A stretch of DNA of 64,000 bases, from positions 2,356,001-2,420,000 of the forward strand of contig NZ_CP078076.1 of assembly GCF_023101165.1 (NCBI RefSeq). Reading direction: 5' to 3'. The stretch is from Microbacterium sufflavum. GTDB lineage: Bacteria > Actinomycetota > Actinomycetes > Actinomycetales > Microbacteriaceae. Each line of letters begins with the position of its first letter. Position 1 is the stretch's first letter. The notes below the pieces were generated by a model that did not search any database, had not been told where the DNA came from, and saw nothing but the letters and a program-made list of their open reading frames with translations. The position numbers and the translations under genes were made by a program. Positions 63,437 to 64,000 of the stretch are shown piece after piece.

Positions 63437-64000
63437 GTGTCAACCCTCAGCGACCTCGCCCAGACCCAGGGCCTTCTGACCGACGACGACATCGAGTGGC
63501 TGCACCGTCTTGCCGGTGACGGTCAGCTCCTCGCCGACCTGGCCTCCGCGGACATCGTGCTGTGGATCCAGACGGAGGACGGGTCCTTCATCGCCGTCGC
63601 CCACGCCCGTCCGAGCGGCGCGGCGACGCTGTTCTACCGGGACATCGTCGGCGAGCGTGTTCGTCCGCAGTGGCGCACGCAGGTCCAGGGCGCTTTCGAG
63701 TCGGCGGAGATCGTGGACTCCTCCTCGCCGGATTGGTTCGAGGAGACGCCCACGCGCGTGCGGGCGGTTCCGATCGTGATCACCCGCCGCGGCGACGACG
63801 TGGCGCCCTCCGTCATCGGGGTCGTGACCCGCCACACCAACCTCGGCGAGGTCCGCACGCCGTCGCGGCAGCAGATCACGTTCGACGAGTGCGCGAACGA
63901 CCTGTTCCGCATGATCGCGGACGGCAGCTTCCCCGACCCGGCCGCACCGACCTCACCCCGTCGCGGAGCGCCGCGTGCGTCCGACGGCCTGATCCGCATC
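63437..64000 (+). CDS. pdtaS: PdtaS-type sensor histidine kinase, partial (cut by right edge)
   Basis: 188 residues are visible from a GTG to the window end; the kinase core is outside. The N-terminus STLSDLAQTQGLL and the GAF-like domain (LLADLASADIVLWIQTEDGS, VTRHTNLGEVRTPSR) and ANDLFRMIADGSFPDPA match PdtaS, the soluble kinase that phosphorylates the ANTAR-type PdtaR RNA-binding regulator in mycobacteria. The tail with RRGAPRASDGLIRI leads into the PAS domain. The neighbourhood (Rv3235-like gene, secA) agrees with the actinobacterial order. The start follows a -10 hexamer by 6 nt. Confidence 0.9.
   Translation, partial: MSTLSDLAQTQGLLTDDDIEWLHRLAGDGQLLADLASADIVLWIQTEDGSFIAVAHARPSGAATLFYRDIVGERVRPQWRTQVQGAFESAEIVDSSSPDWFEETPTRVRAVPIVITRRGDDVAPSVIGVVTRHTNLGEVRTPSRQQITFDECANDLFRMIADGSFPDPAAPTSPRRGAPRASDGLIRI

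Overview
The window is high-GC DNA (about 70% by eye) from an actinobacterium. The gene set (WhiB2-type regulator, MtrA-MtrB-LpqB, DUF3499 protein, DUF5719 protein, PdtaS-type kinase, long HPF, zinc-finger-less SecA) and the lack of mycolate or arabinan genes suggest a Microbacteriaceae member such as Microbacterium. That placement is inferred from gene content and order. I saw no tRNA, rRNA, CRISPR array, insertion sequence or phage gene, and no gene-free stretch longer than about 200 bp.

Region 1 (1-29299) is a large cell-envelope glycan locus. It opens with three tandem paralogous family-2-like glycosyltransferases (the first cut by the left edge), an acyltransferase-3 membrane protein, and a block of GT-B glycosyltransferases, four of which belong to one paralogous family. 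In the middle lies an unusual acyl cassette: a NodB-like deacetylase, an LpxD-like N-acyltransferase, an acyl carrier protein, an SDR ketoreductase and a FabH-like synthase. Together these could make a 3-hydroxyacyl group and place it on an amino sugar. UDP-ManNAc/ManNAcA genes (wecB, wecC) follow. Then comes a galactofuranan module: glf, an ABC-2 polysaccharide exporter split by an unknown gene and a NUDIX gene, GlfT1-like and GlfT2-like transferases, and galE. Two tandem O-antigen-ligase/polymerase-like membrane proteins close the region.

Region 2 (29368-40636) is a conserved actinobacterial block: manA, whiB2, a 1006-residue glycosyltransferase/membrane fusion, a DUF5719 protein, a small metallopeptidase-family protein, a DUF3499 protein and ahcY. 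A MacA/MacB-like ABC cassette sits between the DUF3499 gene and ahcY.

Region 3 (40656-48051) holds RDD and SpoIIM-like membrane proteins transcribed divergently from overlapping start codons, then a minus-strand operon of GDPD-membrane-like, DUF4129, DUF4350, MoxR and DUF58 genes.

Region 4 (48147-58839) runs mtrA-mtrB-lpqB-comF-like-hpf to a strong terminator, then a coiled-coil protein, a PadR regulator with a perfect operator-like palindrome, and secA with its own terminator.

Region 5 (58909-64000) has an alanine-type aminotransferase, CpaE-like and CpaB/SAF-like proteins, an excisionase-type HTH protein, a conserved hypothetical, an Rv3235-like protein and the start of a PdtaS-type sensor kinase. 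Two perfect DnaA boxes lie in this region.

Across the window most transcription-unit heads carry a TANNNT -10 hexamer 6-9 nt before the start codon with no Shine-Dalgarno sequence. This indicates widespread leaderless mRNAs. Genes inside operons overlap by ATGA, GTGA or TGATG junctions.
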